Source: Sporobacter sp942492735 | GTDB taxonomy: Bacteria; Bacillota; Clostridia; Oscillospirales; Oscillospiraceae | DNA: 64,000 nucleotides | Reading direction: 5' to 3' | NCBI GenBank assembly: GCA_942492735.1 | Contig: OW818648.1 | Span: forward strand, 372,001 to 436,000 | Shown here: positions 8,324 through 17,506 of the stretch, one piece after another | Layout: each line of letters begins with the position of its first letter | How positions within the stretch are numbered: the first letter of the stretch is position 1 | Made by a program: the position numbers and the translations under genes | The notes under the pieces: generated by a model | Seen by the model: the letters and a program-made list of their open reading frames with translations, nothing else | Database searches by the model: none | What the model was told of the DNA's origin: nothing

Positions 8324-9958
8324 ATGTCAAAAAATTGTGTGGGAACGTATGAACAGTATGTAGAACGTCTCCTCAAAATGAAGCCGAACATTTATTTAAA
8401 TGGTAAGAAGGTTGACCGCTCCAACGGTGAAACCGGCGAAAAGCGCGCGCTTGCCCCCTGGCTTGCCGGCGGCGCATACGTCATGCAGCAATGCTATAAT
8501 GCGGCAAACGACCCTGAGTATGCTGACGTTTGTCTAGCCACGTCAAATATCACCGGCAATATCATCAACCGCTGCACGAACATCAACTGCTCCGTGGACG
8601 ATCTCCTTAAAAAGCAGATGATGACCCGGCTTATCTGCCACCGTGTGGGCGGCTGCATGCAGCGCTGCATGGGCACGGACGCGATGAACGCGCTGTTCTC
8701 CGTCACCTACGACTGCGATGAGGCGTGCGGCACGGAATACCACAAGCGCCTGCTCAAGTATATCGCGTACTGCCAGGACAACGACCTGATTGTCAACTGC
8801 GCGCAGACGGATGTCAAGGGTTCCCGCAACCCGAAGTATAAGCGCGCGCATATGCAGCCCGACCCCGATCAGTACGTGCATGTGATAAAGACGGATGTCG
8901 ACGGCATCGGCCTGGACGGCAAGCCGTGTAAAGGTATCATTGTCCGCGGGGCCAAAATATGCAACTCCAACGCGCCGTACGTGGATGAGATCATTGTCAA
9001 CCCGACAAAGTTCATGAGTCCGGACGATGCCGAATATGCCGTTGCTTTTGCTCTGCCGGCTGACTGGGACGGTGTCAAATTGATGGCCCTTCCGGGGCTG
9101 CACCACAAGAGAACGCATCTGGAAGCGCCGTTCGCCAAAATAGGCGACTGTGAGTCCCTGACGATTTTCGACGACGTTTTTGTTCCAAACGAGCGCGTCT
9201 TTATGAACGGTCTGGATAACGAGGGTGTCTGCCGTTTTGCCGGCTATCTGGCCTTGATGTTTGCCCACTATCACCGCCATTCCTACACCGGCTGCAAAAC
9301 GGCGGTCTCCGAAGTGATCGGCGCCCAGGCGGCTCTTGTGGCGGACGTCAACGACATCGCCAAGGAGTCCCACGTCCGCGAGAAGATCTGCGATATTATC
9401 AGCACCGCCGAGCTGGTCTTTGCGGCGGGTCAGGCTTCAGCGTACCGCGCCGAGAAATTCCCGTCCGGCCAGTTTGTACCGGATGAGATACTCACAAATG
9501 CCGGACGTCGGCTTGCCGGACATAATATCTACCACGAATACGAGACGTTGGCGGATCTGACCGGCGGCGTGTGCGCATCCCTGCCCACTGAGGAATCCTT
9601 CTATGATCCTGAGACAGCCGAGCTCTGCAATAAATATATTGTCCGGAATCCGGCATACTCGGCCGAGGATACCCACCGCGTCATGCGCATGATGGAAGAC
9701 AAGCTGTGCGACGCGTTTGAGGGTGCCCAGGCTGTCGCCGGCGTGCATGGGGGTGGTTCACCGCTCATGGAGACCATTACCATGATGAGCCGTTATGATT
9801 TGGAAGGACTTAAGGACATTGCTAAATACCTGGCCGGCCTGCCCGGATATGAAAAGTGCCCGCGCTACGAGAGACCCTCGGCCACGCCGCGCGCAATGCT
9901 GGCAAAATACGATGCGGCAAAGGCGGTAAAAGATGCCGCCGAAAAGAGCAAAAAATAA
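8324..9958 (+). CDS. 4-hydroxybutyryl-CoA dehydratase-like flavoprotein, paralogue 1
   Basis: 544 residues of the HpaB/4-hydroxybutyryl-CoA dehydratase family with acyl-CoA dehydrogenase-like folding. The 4Fe-4S ligands of the Clostridium aminobutyricum enzyme (three Cys, one His) are matched by C111 and C115 (GGCMQRCMG) and by H317 and C324 (HRHSYTGC), with identical spacings. This argues for a radical dehydratase/isomerase and against an FAD monooxygenase. Such enzymes remove water from unactivated gamma-hydroxyacyl-CoA using FAD and are oxygen-sensitive. ATG 8324 is used because the upstream ATG at 8309 lies at the GGAGG ribosome site. A paralogue follows directly, so the pair may form a heteromer or act on successive substrates. 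The true substrate is unknown. Confidence 0.85.
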   Translation: MSKNCVGTYEQYVERLLKMKPNIYLNGKKVDRSNGETGEKRALAPWLAGGAYVMQQCYNAANDPEYADVCLATSNITGNIINRCTNINCSVDDLLKKQMMTRLICHRVGGCMQRCMGTDAMNALFSVTYDCDEACGTEYHKRLLKYIAYCQDNDLIVNCAQTDVKGSRNPKYKRAHMQPDPDQYVHVIKTDVDGIGLDGKPCKGIIVRGAKICNSNAPYVDEIIVNPTKFMSPDDAEYAVAFALPADWDGVKLMALPGLHHKRTHLEAPFAKIGDCESLTIFDDVFVPNERVFMNGLDNEGVCRFAGYLALMFAHYHRHSYTGCKTAVSEVIGAQAALVADVNDIAKESHVREKICDIISTAELVFAAGQASAYRAEKFPSGQFVPDEILTNAGRRLAGHNIYHEYETLADLTGGVCASLPTEESFYDPETAELCNKYIVRNPAYSAEDTHRVMRMMEDKLCDAFEGAQAVAGVHGGGSPLMETITMMSRYDLEGLKDIAKYLAGLPGYEKCPRYERPSATPRAMLAKYDAAKAVKDAAEKSKK

Positions 9959-10066
9959 CAAGGCAGTTCAGCCGCAGGGGAGGCTCATTTATGGGACCAC
10001 TCGGCTGCTTGCGGACATAAAGCGTACCGCCCCCATTATCAGGCCGCAAATCAAGGAGGACCCAAA

Positions 10067-11641
10067 ATGCCAGTAGGAAATTATGAGCAATACGCCGAGA
10101 GACTCAAAAACATGAAACACAATGTCTATATCGACGGCAAAAGACCCGGACGCGGGGAAGATTTTAACTCAAGCGGTATGTTTGTTATCAAGTCGACTTA
10201 CGATTGTGCCAATGACCCGGAGTATGAAGATATATGCACGGCAACGTCTCATCTGACCGGAGAGAAGATCAGCCGCTTTACCCATATCCACCGCAGCCAG
10301 GACGACCTTTTTAAGAAACAGCAGATGACAAGGCTCATGTGCCATCGTGTTGGCGGTTGCACACAGCGCTGCATGGGCGTTGACGCTATGAACGCGCTTG
10401 AGGTCGTCACATATGACTGCGATCAGGCAAACGGCACTGATTACCACGAGCGTCTTCAAAAATTTATTCTGAAAATGCAGAAAGAGGATCTCGTTGCCAA
10501 CTGCGCGCAGACAGACGTCAAAGGTATCCGTGGTATCCGTCCGCATGAGCAGCCAGATCCCGATCAGTATCTCCGTATCGTTGAGTCAAACGTTGACGGC
10601 ATCGGCCTCGACGGTCAGCCGTGCAAAGGGATTATCGTCCGGGGCGCAAAGGTCTGCAACTCGATTGCGCCTTATACAGATGAAATCATTGCGCTTCCAT
10701 CACGGTTTATGTCAGCGAAAGATACCGCATACGCTGTAGCATTCGCGCTTCCAGCTGACTGGGATGGCATCAAGATCATGGGTCTGCCAGGAAAGCGCCA
10801 TAAGAGAAAACACATTGATTCCCCTGTCGCGCATGTCGGAGACGTTGAGTCCATGACAATATTCGATGACGTCTTTGTGCCAAATGAGCGTGTTTACCTC
10901 AATGGTTTTGACAACCCGGATGTTGTTCAGTATGCCGGATATCTTGCGTTGATGTTTGCACATTATCACAGACACTCCTACACAGGCTGCAAAGCCGCCG
11001 TTTCCGAGTGTATTGCTGCTGAAGCAGCTCTGGTTGCTGATGTCAACGGCATTTCCAAATATGACCATGTGCGCGAAAAATTGTCCAACATCATCGGAAC
11101 AGCGGAACTTGTTTATGCCGCGGGTGAAGCCTCAGCGCTTCACGCCGTTGAATTCCCGAACGGTTCGTGGGTACCAGATGAAATTCTGACAAACTGCGGG
11201 AGAAGGCTTGCGGGACAATACATATACCATGAGTATGAGATTTTAGCCGATCTGGCCGGCGGCATTTCCGCCTCGCTTCCGACCGAAGAGAGCTTTTACG
11301 ATCCCGAAACCGCGGAACTCTGCAACAAATATATCCAGCGAAATCCAAAGTATTCAACCGAGGAAACGCACCGCGTGCTGCGCATGATGGAAGATAAGCT
11401 CTGTGACGCGTTCGAAGCTTCGCAGATGGTCGCCGGTGTCCACGGCGGCGGCAGTCCTCTGATGGAAACCATTACACTTATGGGCCGGTATGATATGACA
11501 CCGCTCATGGAAATGGCAAAATATCTCGCAGGATTTAAGGACGCGAAAATGCCTAAATATATCCGCCCGACGGCCACGCCCAGAGCCATGCTTGATAAGT
11601 TTAAAAAAACGCAGCCTGCAACTGAAAAGACGGATAAATAG
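10067..11641 (+). CDS. 4-hydroxybutyryl-CoA dehydratase-like flavoprotein, paralogue 2
   Basis: 524 residues, closely similar to the preceding gene along its whole length but without the insertion near residue 40. The Fe-S ligand pattern is preserved: C98 and C102 in GGCTQRCMG, and His and Cys in HRHSYTGC about 200 residues later. ATG follows AAGGAGGACCCAAA. The C-terminal half carries the same GGGSPLMET and RPTATPRAML blocks as paralogue 1. The two copies differ in codon choice: the first is richer in G/C third positions. That suggests an old duplication or separate acquisition. The expected chemistry is FAD- and Fe-S-dependent dehydration or double-bond isomerisation of an acyl-CoA. Confidence 0.85.
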   Translation: MPVGNYEQYAERLKNMKHNVYIDGKRPGRGEDFNSSGMFVIKSTYDCANDPEYEDICTATSHLTGEKISRFTHIHRSQDDLFKKQQMTRLMCHRVGGCTQRCMGVDAMNALEVVTYDCDQANGTDYHERLQKFILKMQKEDLVANCAQTDVKGIRGIRPHEQPDPDQYLRIVESNVDGIGLDGQPCKGIIVRGAKVCNSIAPYTDEIIALPSRFMSAKDTAYAVAFALPADWDGIKIMGLPGKRHKRKHIDSPVAHVGDVESMTIFDDVFVPNERVYLNGFDNPDVVQYAGYLALMFAHYHRHSYTGCKAAVSECIAAEAALVADVNGISKYDHVREKLSNIIGTAELVYAAGEASALHAVEFPNGSWVPDEILTNCGRRLAGQYIYHEYEILADLAGGISASLPTEESFYDPETAELCNKYIQRNPKYSTEETHRVLRMMEDKLCDAFEASQMVAGVHGGGSPLMETITLMGRYDMTPLMEMAKYLAGFKDAKMPKYIRPTATPRAMLDKFKKTQPATEKTDK

Positions 11642-11661
11642 TTACCAAAGGAGCTGTAAAA

Positions 11662-12465
11662 ATGCCGAGAGAGATATCCATGCCAACCTTCGACCTTACC
11701 GGGAAGACCGCAATCGTTACCGGCGGTACGAAGGGCTTAGGGTTTGGTATTGCAGCGACGTATGCGTACTACGGCGCTGATGTGGTGATTACCGCGAGAA
11801 CAGCCGCTGACGTCGAGGCTGCTGCCGCAGAGATCACGAAGCACTACATAAAAGGAAGCAATAAGTGTATCGGTGTAACAGCCGATTCAGCGAAGCAGAC
11901 AGATATCGATAAAGTTCTCTCCCAGACGATCATCTCATTCGGCAAGCTTGATATTCTGGTCAACAATGCCGGTATTTCAGGAAAAACAGCGAACATTCTC
12001 ACTGAGGACTGCGATGAAGCAAACTTCGATGCTGTCATTAGCACGAATCTGAAGGGCGTTTTCCTGTTCGCAAAAGCTGCTGCCAAGCAGATGGCCGCGG
12101 AGGGAAAAGGCGGTAAGATCATCAATGTCGCATCTGTTGGCGGGCTCATCGGCGGCAAGGGCGTTGTCGCATACGGCGCAGCAAAAGCAGGCGTTATAAG
12201 CCTGACAAAAACGATGGCAAATGAATTCGCCCGTTATAACATCACCGTAAACGCTATCTGTCCCGGTTATGTTGTCACGCCGCTGAACGAGGATATCTTT
12301 GCCAACGAGGAAATTCGGAAAAAGATGGAAGCTCGCACGGCTCTCAGGCGCCTTGGCGCTATTGAAGATGTTGCAGGACCAGCCTTGGCGATGGCGTCAG
12401 ATTGCTTTGGTTATATGACAGGAACATATGTTTTACTGGACGGCGGACAAACAATAGGGGGCTGA
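11662..12465 (+). CDS. SDR-family oxidoreductase
   Basis: A 267-residue classical SDR: TGGTKGLG cofactor motif, LVNNAGISG, catalytic Ser in NVASVGG, YGAAK, and a C-terminal LLDGGQTIGG. ATG at 11662 follows AAAGGAG; a downstream ATG (MPTFDL) would give the more usual SDR N-terminus. It sits 20 bases after paralogue 2 and 4 bases before the enoyl-CoA hydratase gene, so it is co-transcribed. It probably oxidises or reduces a hydroxyl formed in the pathway. It differs clearly from the first SDR, so it is not a recent duplicate. Confidence 0.85.
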   Translation: MPREISMPTFDLTGKTAIVTGGTKGLGFGIAATYAYYGADVVITARTAADVEAAAAEITKHYIKGSNKCIGVTADSAKQTDIDKVLSQTIISFGKLDILVNNAGISGKTANILTEDCDEANFDAVISTNLKGVFLFAKAAAKQMAAEGKGGKIINVASVGGLIGGKGVVAYGAAKAGVISLTKTMANEFARYNITVNAICPGYVVTPLNEDIFANEEIRKKMEARTALRRLGAIEDVAGPALAMASDCFGYMTGTYVLLDGGQTIGG

Positions 12466-12469
12466 ATAC

Positions 12470-13249
12470 ATGCAGTACGAGAACATCATTTTCAGCGTGA
12501 AGGACGACGTGGCAACGATTCAACTCAACCGTCCTAAAGCATATAACGCACTCAACAGTGCAACAAACCGCGAGATCCTAACGGCCCTTGACGAAGTACA
12601 AGACGATACCGCTATCCGAGTACTCGTCGTTACCGGAAATGACAAAGCGTTTGCTGCCGGCGCGGATATCGGGGAAATGGCACTGGCGACGCCGAATTTC
12701 GCTCGCGGTTTTTGCGCGGCGGCAATTGAAATCAACAACAGACTGGAATGTATGCCGATTCCGACGATTGCTGCAGTCAACGGCCTGGCCTGGGGCGGCG
12801 GCTGTGAGATGACGCTCGCGTGTGACTTCCGTATAGGTGGTCCTAACACAAGCTTCAAGCTCCCGGAGGTATCCCTTGGGATCATTCCCGGAGCAAACGG
12901 TACGCAGCGGCTTCTTTCCCTAGCGGGACCTGCAAAGACGAAGGAAATCGTGATGCTCTGCAAAGCTGTGAAGGGTGAAGAGGCGTTCAGAATCGGACTT
13001 TTGACGCGCCTCGTCGAGGATGCGGCGATTCTGAATGAAGCATATAAATTGGCCGAGGAACTCAAAGCAATGCCGGGCAGGGCCTTGGCCGCGGCAAAAG
13101 CTTCCGTCAGCGCCGGATCCATCGGCACAATCGCAGAAGGTGAAAGAGTCGAAAGCGCAGAATTCTGCCTCTTGTTTGATACACATGATCAAAAAGAAGG
13201 CATGGCAGCGTTCGCGGAGAAACGCGCTCCGCACTACACGAACAGCTGA
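12470..13249 (+). CDS. Enoyl-CoA hydratase (crotonase family)
   Basis: 259 residues with both catalytic glutamates of enoyl-CoA hydratase in place: GGGCEMTLACD and LPEVSLGIIPGANGTQRL. The oxyanion-hole motif AFAAGADIGEM is also present. It should add water to a trans-2-enoyl-CoA to give a 3-hydroxyacyl-CoA in the cytoplasm. The ribosome site GGGGG overlaps the end of the previous gene. Directly downstream are a 3-hydroxyacyl-CoA dehydrogenase and a thiolase, completing a beta-oxidation spiral. Confidence 0.92.
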   Translation: MQYENIIFSVKDDVATIQLNRPKAYNALNSATNREILTALDEVQDDTAIRVLVVTGNDKAFAAGADIGEMALATPNFARGFCAAAIEINNRLECMPIPTIAAVNGLAWGGGCEMTLACDFRIGGPNTSFKLPEVSLGIIPGANGTQRLLSLAGPAKTKEIVMLCKAVKGEEAFRIGLLTRLVEDAAILNEAYKLAEELKAMPGRALAAAKASVSAGSIGTIAEGERVESAEFCLLFDTHDQKEGMAAFAEKRAPHYTNS

Positions 13250-13265
13250 AAGGAGTAACCGGAAG

Positions 13266-14117
13266 ATGGAGATTAAAAAAATCGGTGTTCTTGGCGCAGG
13301 CCAAATGGGCGCCGGTATCGCGCAAATCGCAGCTTCAAAGGGGTATACCGTTGTACTTCGCGACATCAAAAAAGAGTTCTGCGACAGTGCAATTGAGAAA
13401 ATAACAATAGGCTATGACAAGAGAATCTCTCAGGGTAAGGAGACAAAAGAGTCAGCCGCCATGACGATAAGTCATATCACAACAACGACGCGTCTGAATG
13501 ACTTGGCGGATTGCGACATGGTTATTGAAGCCGTTCCGGAGATCCTTGAGCTGAAGCGCTCAACATTCAGGGAGCTTGGCCAGATTTGCCGGAGTGACAC
13601 GATCCTGTGTACCAACACGTCGTCGATGTCTGTTACAGACATTACAGCGGAATGCAGTCACCAGGAACGCTGCGCGGGTATGCACTTTTTCTTCCCCGTC
13701 GCCGCCATGCGGCTGGTAGAGATCATCCGCGGAGAGAAGACGACGGATGCAACCATTGAGGCGGTGAAAGCCGTTTCCGTCGGGATGGGTAAAACACCGG
13801 TGATATGCCGGACAGATACACCAGGATTCATTGTCAACCGCTGCCTTTTTGCTTTTATGCTTGAAGCGGCGCGCTGTTATGAAGATGGTGTTGCAACCAT
13901 TGATGATATTGATACCGCAATGAAGCTCGGCTTGAACCATCCAATGGGGCCGTTTGAAATGATGGACATGTCAGGACTTGATACATTCCCGCATGTGTGC
14001 GAGACACTCGATTCGCTGGCGATCCGGGATTGGTCAACGCCGGAATCGGTGAAGAAGCTTATTGCAGATGGAAAATTAGGCCGCAAGACCGGACACGGCT
14101 GGTACGATTACGTATAA
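13266..14117 (+). CDS. 3-hydroxyacyl-CoA dehydrogenase
   Basis: 283 residues, the usual length for the short single-domain bacterial enzyme. The N-terminal NAD motif GVLGAGQMGAGIAQ is followed by the family signature HFFFPVAAMRLVEII with the catalytic His, and the C-terminal dimerisation domain (GFIVNRCLFAFMLEAAR, LGLNHPMGPFEMMD). The frame is open further upstream, but ATG 13266 has AAAGGAG and starts right at the Rossmann fold. It oxidises 3-hydroxyacyl-CoA to 3-ketoacyl-CoA with NAD. It lies between the hydratase and the thiolase, with 16- and 25-base gaps. Confidence 0.92.
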   Translation: MEIKKIGVLGAGQMGAGIAQIAASKGYTVVLRDIKKEFCDSAIEKITIGYDKRISQGKETKESAAMTISHITTTTRLNDLADCDMVIEAVPEILELKRSTFRELGQICRSDTILCTNTSSMSVTDITAECSHQERCAGMHFFFPVAAMRLVEIIRGEKTTDATIEAVKAVSVGMGKTPVICRTDTPGFIVNRCLFAFMLEAARCYEDGVATIDDIDTAMKLGLNHPMGPFEMMDMSGLDTFPHVCETLDSLAIRDWSTPESVKKLIADGKLGRKTGHGWYDYV

Positions 14118-14142
14118 AACGCTAGGAAAGAAGAAGGTAAAC

Positions 14143-15303
14143 ATGTTAAGAGAAGCAGTCATCGTAGCTTATGGACGTACACCGACAAGCAGAGCGCGTA
14201 AAGGCGGTCTTGCCAATACGAACTCGGTTGATTACGCGGCGCAGGCGCTCAAGGGCGTGCTCGCCAGGGTGCCCCAACTAAAACCGGAAATGATCGATGA
14301 TGTTATCGTCGGTGCTGCCCGGCCCATTAACCAGCTGGATTTAAACATGGCCAGAATGATCGTCAACAGGGCCGAGCTGCCTGATTCTGTCACAGCGCAG
14401 ACGATCAACAGATTCTGTTCCTCCAGCCTCCAGGCCATCGCGACAGCCGCCAATGCGATTCTCGCTGGACAGCAGGATGTCGTTGTGGCGGGCGGCGTGG
14501 AAGATATGACTCATTGCTTTACACCATATCCCGAAGAATACATGAACAAATGGCTGACGGAAAACTATATCGGCGCTTATATGTCCATGGGTGAAACCGC
14601 CGAACGAGTCGCAGAAAAATACAGCATCACGCGAGAGATGATGGAAAAAATGGCCGTCGAATCTCACGCGAAAGCTGATGATGCTCAAAAGGGCGGCAAA
14701 CTGGCACCGTCAATTATACCTGTCCAGGCAAAAAATGCCGATGGCAGTGACTTTGTTATGAAGGAAGACGATGGCATCCGTGCCGGAACCAGTATGGAGA
14801 GCCTCGCCGGACTGAAGCCCTGTTTCCGTGAAAACGGCCTGGTGACGGCCGCTACCTCTTCTCAGACAACGGACGCGGCAGCATTCGTTGTCGTCATGTC
14901 ATCTGAAAAAGCAGCCGAGCTCGGGATTCGCCCGATCGCGAAATTCGTACGGTTTGAAGTCGCCGGCTGTGACGCAACGATCATGGGCATTGGGCCAATA
15001 TACGCCATACCGAAGGTCATGGCGAAATCAGGACTCACGATCGATGATATGGACACCATCGAGCTGAACGAGGCGTTTGCAGCCCAGGCGCTGGCCTGCA
15101 TCAACGAACTCGGGCTGCCTTACGACAAGGTTAACCCCTACGGCGGCGCGATGGCACTCGGCCACCCCATGGGTGCAACCGGCGCTTTCCTTACCGGTAA
15201 GGCTCTGGATTACCTGCAGGATACCGGCGGAAAATACGCGCTCGTCTCTATGTGCATCGGCGGCGGCATGGGTGCTGCCTGTATCTTCGAATTACTTAAA
15301 TAG
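14143..15303 (+). CDS. Acetyl-CoA C-acyltransferase (thiolase)
   Basis: 386 residues with all thiolase landmarks: nucleophilic Cys92 in NRFCSSSLQA, the NEAFAAQ motif, the His in GGAMALGHPMGATGA, and the second catalytic Cys in MCIGGGMGAA. It cleaves a 3-ketoacyl-CoA with CoA to acetyl-CoA and a shortened acyl-CoA. It follows the 3-hydroxyacyl-CoA dehydrogenase and precedes the crotonase-type hydrolase by 11 bases. Degradative direction is inferred from the operon. Confidence 0.92.
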   Translation: MLREAVIVAYGRTPTSRARKGGLANTNSVDYAAQALKGVLARVPQLKPEMIDDVIVGAARPINQLDLNMARMIVNRAELPDSVTAQTINRFCSSSLQAIATAANAILAGQQDVVVAGGVEDMTHCFTPYPEEYMNKWLTENYIGAYMSMGETAERVAEKYSITREMMEKMAVESHAKADDAQKGGKLAPSIIPVQAKNADGSDFVMKEDDGIRAGTSMESLAGLKPCFRENGLVTAATSSQTTDAAAFVVVMSSEKAAELGIRPIAKFVRFEVAGCDATIMGIGPIYAIPKVMAKSGLTIDDMDTIELNEAFAAQALACINELGLPYDKVNPYGGAMALGHPMGATGAFLTGKALDYLQDTGGKYALVSMCIGGGMGAACIFELLK

Positions 15304-15314
15304 GAGGAATAATT

Positions 15315-16325
15315 ATGGGAAACCCAATGGCTGATTATGTCAAGCTTCCGGAGCTTGACGAGTACAAAGAATGGTTTAAGAATTTCGCTGATCTATATCG
15401 TGAGGACGGCATTCTGCAAGTCACCTGGCATACCAACGGCGGCGTGATGCACCACAGCGGCATGTCACATCGCGCGATGAGTCAGCTGACCCGGGTTTTG
15501 TCTCTGGATTACAAGAACGAAATTATTATCTATACCCATATCGGCGATAACTGGATGATCGAATCCGACCCCAACGGTTGGGAGACTTATTCGGAGCTGC
15601 CCAAACAGCGCTTCGAACACCAGTATTTTGACGACACGAATCTGATCAAGAACATGATCTTCGATCTCGCTGTGCCCACCATCGGCGCCATCCCCGGTTC
15701 CGGCTTCCACTGGGATTCCGCCATGCTCTGCGACGTGACAATATGCACTGAGGACACCGTGATGGAGGTTCCTCATGCGCAGGGCGGTCTTGTCCCCGGA
15801 GACGGTATGGGCCTCATGGCACAGCATTACTTCGGCACCAAGCGTGGCAACTACTACATGATGACCAGCCGTCAGTTCACCGCCAAGGACATGCTGGATT
15901 TCGGCATGGTGAGCGAAGTTGTGGCAAAGGGCAAAGCTGTTGAGCGGGCCTGGGAGATCGCCCGCATGTGGAAGAAAATGTCGTACGAGAACCGCACCAT
16001 CATGTCCGATTTAGCCAAGCGCCCGCTGCAGAAGCTTCTGGTTGAAGACTTGAAGCTTCACACTGTCAGCGAACAGTACGGCTCCCTGCTCAGCATCGCT
16101 GCCGGCACGTTGGGCGACGAGAATTCTGGCCAGCAGGACGAGAAGTATATCAGCCGCGTCAACGACTGGCGATATGCCACCACCGATATGCAGAAGCCTC
16201 AGACTGCCAAGAGCTGGGTCGAGATGCCAAAGAATGCCGGCGAATGGTTCAAGAACCTGGAAAACATCGGTAAGCCGAATCCGTTTGCTGCTCGGGATGT
16301 TAAGCCGTACAGACCTAAAAAGTAA
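15315..16325 (+). CDS. Crotonase-superfamily C-C hydrolase, 6-oxocamphor-hydrolase-like
   Basis: 336 residues. The central part resembles 6-oxocamphor hydrolase, a crotonase that cleaves cyclic beta-diketones by a retro-Claisen reaction. Shared blocks are WHTNGGVMHHSG near residue 38, VPHAQGGLVPGDGMG (His154), then KRGNYYMMTSRQFTAKDML and DFGMVSEV. The glutamates of enoyl-CoA hydratases are not in their usual context, so simple hydration is unlikely. It is longer than 6-oxocamphor hydrolase because of an N-terminal extension of about 25 residues and a C-terminal tail of about 70. It is the last gene of the operon, with GGAGG 7 bases before ATG. Hydrolytic ring opening is inferred from family resemblance and context. 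BamA-type hydrolases are a less good match. Confidence 0.7.
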   Translation: MGNPMADYVKLPELDEYKEWFKNFADLYREDGILQVTWHTNGGVMHHSGMSHRAMSQLTRVLSLDYKNEIIIYTHIGDNWMIESDPNGWETYSELPKQRFEHQYFDDTNLIKNMIFDLAVPTIGAIPGSGFHWDSAMLCDVTICTEDTVMEVPHAQGGLVPGDGMGLMAQHYFGTKRGNYYMMTSRQFTAKDMLDFGMVSEVVAKGKAVERAWEIARMWKKMSYENRTIMSDLAKRPLQKLLVEDLKLHTVSEQYGSLLSIAAGTLGDENSGQQDEKYISRVNDWRYATTDMQKPQTAKSWVEMPKNAGEWFKNLENIGKPNPFAARDVKPYRPKK

Positions 16326-16327
16326 AA

Positions 16328-16366
16328 AAACTACCGGCCGGCCAATGCTGGCCGGCCGGTAGTTTC
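16328..16366. terminator. Bidirectional terminator between convergent genes
   Basis: A 16-bp perfect stem (AAACTACCGGCCGGCC at 16328-16343 with its complement at 16350-16365) has an A run on the left and Ts on the right. It can end both the rightward operon and the leftward LysR gene. Confidence 0.88.
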
Positions 16367-16376
16367 GCGATATTGC

Positions 16377-17288
16377 TTATAAGTTTTCCGTCAGGTTCTG
16401 CAGCACCATCTGGATCAGGCTGTTATGGTTGTCCTTGCGCCACACCGCCAGGAGATAGCGAATGGCACAGGGTGTTCTGAAATGCAGATACTTTATTGCC
16501 GGGTCATTGAGACTCTTAACGACAGAGATAGGGAGGATGGTTGCGCACTCTCCACACTCGGCAGTGAGGGTCATCACATTGCGGTTTTCGCAAAAACGGA
16601 TATGCGGCTCTACACCAACGGTATCCAGTATGCGGATGACCTGACCCATACCCTTGGTCTCCCGTTCCAGGAGGATGAGGCCATTGCTCATCAGGACGTG
16701 CCTGATGTTGTCCAGCGTGTCCTCCAGCGGGGTCTCACTGCGCAGAACGAGAACCATCTCATCCTGACGGAGTATTTGAGCCACCATATCACCGCTTCCG
16801 CTGACTGTTTTCCCATGGTGCAGGAAAAAACCCAAATCAACTGTGCCGATGTCTAATGCGCGAACAAGCTGCTCATGCTCAAACATCTCGAAAACAGGAC
16901 GCAGACCAGGCGCCACCTTATGGGTTTGATCGACAGCGTCTGTGAGCGGGACGCGAAAAGCACCATGATAGCTCAGATCCACGCTGTTATCGAGACCTAT
17001 ATAAATGTCCCTGTCCAACGTCTCCGTCCTTGCCGCATAACGGACCTCTGGTATCAGCTTTTCGGCAGTGTTTAAAAGACTCCTCGACAACCGAAGCATC
17101 GTCTGTCCCGCCTCGGTGAGTTCGACAGATCGTTTGCTCCGCTTGAACAACTCCGCACCCATCTCCCGCTCAAGGTCGGCAATTTGCTGGCTCAGTGAAG
17201 ACTGGGAAATATATAAGCTTTCAGCAGCACGGCTAAAATTAAGGGTATCCGCCACAGCGGTAAAGTAGCGCAATTGACGCAACTCCAT
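16377..17288 (-). CDS. LysR-family transcriptional regulator 2
   Basis: 303 residues. The N-terminal HTH is FSRAAESLYISQSSLSQQIADLE, typical of LysR, followed by a substrate-binding domain (about 90-295). The ATG at 17288 follows GAGGAAG. It converges with the eight-gene operon and diverges from the cupin-SDR-dehydrogenase-BKACE operon, which is its likely target. It is not a close copy of the LysR at 1779. Two LysR genes bracketing the operons suggest that the two modules respond to different metabolites. Confidence 0.9.
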   Translation of the reverse strand: MELRQLRYFTAVADTLNFSRAAESLYISQSSLSQQIADLEREMGAELFKRSKRSVELTEAGQTMLRLSRSLLNTAEKLIPEVRYAARTETLDRDIYIGLDNSVDLSYHGAFRVPLTDAVDQTHKVAPGLRPVFEMFEHEQLVRALDIGTVDLGFFLHHGKTVSGSGDMVAQILRQDEMVLVLRSETPLEDTLDNIRHVLMSNGLILLERETKGMGQVIRILDTVGVEPHIRFCENRNVMTLTAECGECATILPISVVKSLNDPAIKYLHFRTPCAIRYLLAVWRKDNHNSLIQMVLQNLTENL

Positions 17289-17506
17289 ATGATCGATCTT
17301 CCTCCTTCACGCACTGCCAAAGCAATACGCGTGCACGAATTTTCGTAATATGTAAAATATATGTAGTTAATGTACTATATTTCACTTAAGAAATAAACAT
17401 GTTTCGTAAAAGTTGTTCTCTGTTTTTGAGTGACATCAATATCGAAGCTTTGATAACAATTGGTATTACAGATTTTATTATCACAAAGCCGAAAGGAAGA
17501 ATATTC
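17289..17506. promoter_or_regulatory. Divergent promoter region between LysR 2 and the cupin operon
   Basis: 218 AT-rich bases with no gene. Dyad-like AT segments such as TAATATGTAAAATATATG (17346-17363) are the likely LysR target. No clear -35/-10 pair can be singled out. An in-frame extension of the cupin ORF reaches to 17399 but lacks a ribosome site. Confidence 0.4.

Noticed and set aside
8543..9373. Leftward frame of 276 codons
   Set aside because: Shadow of the dehydratase-like gene; Val/His/Arg-rich product from codon complementarity.
8324..11641. HpaB-type FAD monooxygenases (4-hydroxyphenylacetate 3-hydroxylase)
   Set aside because: The same superfamily, but both proteins have the four Fe-S ligands of the dehydratase and the setting is anaerobic with no flavin reductase partner HpaC.
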